Source: JABDLO01 sp041749255 (GTDB lineage: Bacteria > Bacteroidota > Bacteroidia > Chitinophagales > Saprospiraceae). Taken from it: a DNA stretch of 64,000 bases. The position numbers were made by a program, and so were the translations under genes. Positions 62,445 to 64,000 of this stretch are shown here, piece after piece (position 1 is the stretch's first letter; each line of letters opens with the position of its first letter). The stretch covers positions 1 to 64,000 of the forward strand of contig JBGTBR010000064.1 in assembly GCA_041749255.1 (NCBI GenBank). The letters are read 5' to 3'. Below the pieces are notes generated by a model, which saw only the letters and a list, made by a program, of their open reading frames with translations, was not told the origin of the DNA and did not search any database.

Positions 62445-64000
62445 TTATCTGATGACAATCAAAAATCCTCCCAGTTCTCTCATTTCAAGAGTAATTTTTT
62501 CTTTCGATTCTATATTACACTGTTCAATTTGCCAGGTTCCTGATATACCGTCTTCAAATGTTATTATGTCTTTAACATCCTCTTTAAGTTCAGTAAAATT
62601 GAGATCTACATATTTAAAACTATTTTCTCCATTGATACCTGCTATATACCAGGATTGCCCTTTTCGGCGTGCAATAACCACATCCCTTCCAGGATACCCT
62701 TGTAAATATCTGGTTTCATCCCAGGTTAATGGAATTGTTTTGAGTAAGTCTTGAACTTGATGTGGTAAATTGAGGTAAGTGTGCACTTTATCGGCAAAAT
62801 GCTGGCCTGCGGATTCAAAAAGTACAGATAAGGCGAGTTCATGTGCATTTGTAGTGAGGCGCGGATATCTGTGGTCGCTAAATGTCAGTGGCGTATAATC
62901 CATGGAACCGGTCACGTTCCGTGTGAAAGGCAATACAGTGTGATGTGAGGCTGCTATTCCTGGGAAATCAGCATTGAAACTGTAAGTCTCTGCCCCTCTC
63001 ACTGCTTCCATGGTCAATAAGTGCGGATATGTTCTCTGCCACCCTCTCGGTAAAGTACATCCGTGGAAATTGAGCATTAACTTATATTCAGCAGCATCTT
63101 CCAAAATGTCGATGTACTGTCGTATAATGTAAACTTTATCACTCTGAAAAAAATCGATTTTTACCCCTGCGATACCCCATTCCTTTAATTGCTGGAAGGT
63201 TTCTCGCCTTGTTTTGCGCAGATGCATTTTGTCCCTGGGGGCTTCTTCGACTTCATTATGCGGTCCTCCAGAATTGTACCACAACCAAACTTTGATGTTC
63301 TTTTTATCAGCATAGTCGATCAACGAAATCAAACTGTCTGCAGGCATTTCGTTCCAGTTGGCATCTATGAGTGTGTATTCCCATCCCATTTCGGAAGCAA
63401 GATCAATAAATGGTTTTATGCGGTCTGGATACTGAGGACTGTCGTGATCTGACCACCAGGACCATGAAAACTTTCCCGGTAAGATCCAGTTTGTATTTTC
63501 AATCAATAAAGGAGGGGACAATGCATGTACGAGTTGAGAAGATACGATGTCATTCAAATCCCTGCTTGCAATGATGAGTCGCCACGGAGTTTCTAAAATA
63601 TGTTCCCAAAGCGGAAAATGATCTCCATTACCTCCCGCTTCTTCCGGTTCCGGGTATCGTATTTGAAACAAACCCTTATCCGTTTCCGGCTGCAAATGGC
63701 AGGCAGGATAAAACCTGGAGAGATGTGCTTCAGTGATCAATGTCCAATATCCATCATTATAAAACAAAGCCGGAAAACTCCATCCTTCCTTGTCCGGGGA
63801 AGAGGTCCAAGCCGGAAAATCCTGAAGATATGGCAATTCGTAACCCGGTGTCCATTTGGTAACTTTGTCGTATGGCGAAATCCATGCTTTGGCGCTTTCC
63901 GGAATTTGAAAACCACTGCACTCCCGGATAATTGGGACCGGTTGTGCATTCGATTTCTTCAATGTGTAGCGATACGCGACTCCATAATTAAATATTCTAA
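62445..64000 (-). CDS. GH97 glycosidase, 5' end beyond window (partial)
   Basis: The frame runs open to the right edge: residues continue upstream of the TTG at 63960-63962 as NYGVAYRYTL, so the true start lies outside. The visible part (over 500 residues) shows the GH97 N-domain and a TIM-like barrel with KFSWSWWSDHDSPQ, KVWLWYNSGGPHNEV, GIAGVKIDFFQSD and LNFHGCTLPRGW. The aspartate in VKIDFF suggests the retaining (alpha-galactosidase-like) branch rather than the inverting SusB branch. It precedes the SusE/F-like gene and is probably part of the same locus. It would be periplasmic or surface-exposed if the missing 5' end encodes a signal peptide. Confidence 0.85.
   Translation of the reverse strand, partial: RIFNYGVAYRYTLKKSNAQPVPIIRECSGFQIPESAKAWISPYDKVTKWTPGYELPYLQDFPAWTSSPDKEGWSFPALFYNDGYWTLITEAHLSRFYPACHLQPETDKGLFQIRYPEPEEAGGNGDHFPLWEHILETPWRLIIASRDLNDIVSSQLVHALSPPLLIENTNWILPGKFSWSWWSDHDSPQYPDRIKPFIDLASEMGWEYTLIDANWNEMPADSLISLIDYADKKNIKVWLWYNSGGPHNEVEEAPRDKMHLRKTRRETFQQLKEWGIAGVKIDFFQSDKVYIIRQYIDILEDAAEYKLMLNFHGCTLPRGWQRTYPHLLTMEAVRGAETYSFNADFPGIAASHHTVLPFTRNVTGSMDYTPLTFSDHRYPRLTTNAHELALSVLFESAGQHFADKVHTYLNLPHQVQDLLKTIPLTWDETRYLQGYPGRDVVIARRKGQSWYIAGINGENSFKYVDLNFTELKEDVKDIITFEDGISGTWQIEQCNIESKEKITLEMRELGGFLIVIR

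Noticed and set aside
62264..62458. N-terminal extension of the SusE/F-like gene
   Set aside because: The extension has no signal peptide and hides a strong lipoprotein start at 62263.

Overview
The window looks like a chromosomal segment of a Bacteroidota bacterium. The evidence is AT-rich DNA, a SusC/SusD pair, a TonB receptor followed by DUF4249 lipoproteins, a type IX secretion (T9SS) sorting domain, many lipoprotein signal peptides, few Shine-Dalgarno sites, and a promoter of the TTG/TAnnTTTG type. Within the phylum a Saprospiraceae-like or related environmental lineage would fit, but that is inference. No tRNA, rRNA or CRISPR array was seen.

Region 1 (1-6000) starts with the tail of an IS630-type transposase that appears to cut off a beta-helix lipoprotein gene. 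Next come thrS, an intergenic MITE-like inverted-repeat element, and a flippase-like membrane protein translationally overlapped with a DUF3108 protein. Region 2 (6100-20600) is the most unusual part. A Kelch/IPT lipoprotein, a TonB-dependent receptor and four paralogous DUF4249 lipoproteins form one surface system. It is split by an oppositely oriented pectin-type pair (GH28 plus a double esterase). That block is flanked by direct copies of the DUF4249 3' end, which suggests a rearrangement. The region ends in about 560 bp of simple-sequence repeats that abut the 3' end of a large secreted protein with two tandem C39-peptidase-like domains.

Region 3 (24000-37500) is mostly housekeeping: a tRNA-queuosine mannosyltransferase homologue, nadB, a GH13 glucosidase, an aldo/keto reductase, an AhpD-like protein, kynureninase, lipoamide dehydrogenase, RicT, DNA polymerase III delta', glutathione peroxidase and a QueD/PTPS protein. 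From glutathione peroxidase down to GH13 the genes form a tightly packed minus-strand run. Region 4 (37600-47500) has an FAD oxidoreductase with a membrane polyferredoxin, a serine hydrolase, an MscS channel, an ECF sigma factor, uvrA and dodecin, with a clear hairpin between the last two.

Region 5 (47800-64000) begins with a complete IS1634-type insertion sequence with 17-bp terminal inverted repeats. It is followed by a polysaccharide utilisation locus: sulfatase, a small unknown ORF, SusD and SusC on the minus strand; GH130, a GPH-type sugar transporter and an MDR dehydrogenase on the plus strand; then a terminator, a SusE/F-like lipoprotein with duplicated modules, and a GH97 glycosidase that runs off the window. 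Together these would bind, cut, import and phosphorolyse an oligosaccharide, possibly a sulfated mannose- or galactose-containing glycan (inference).
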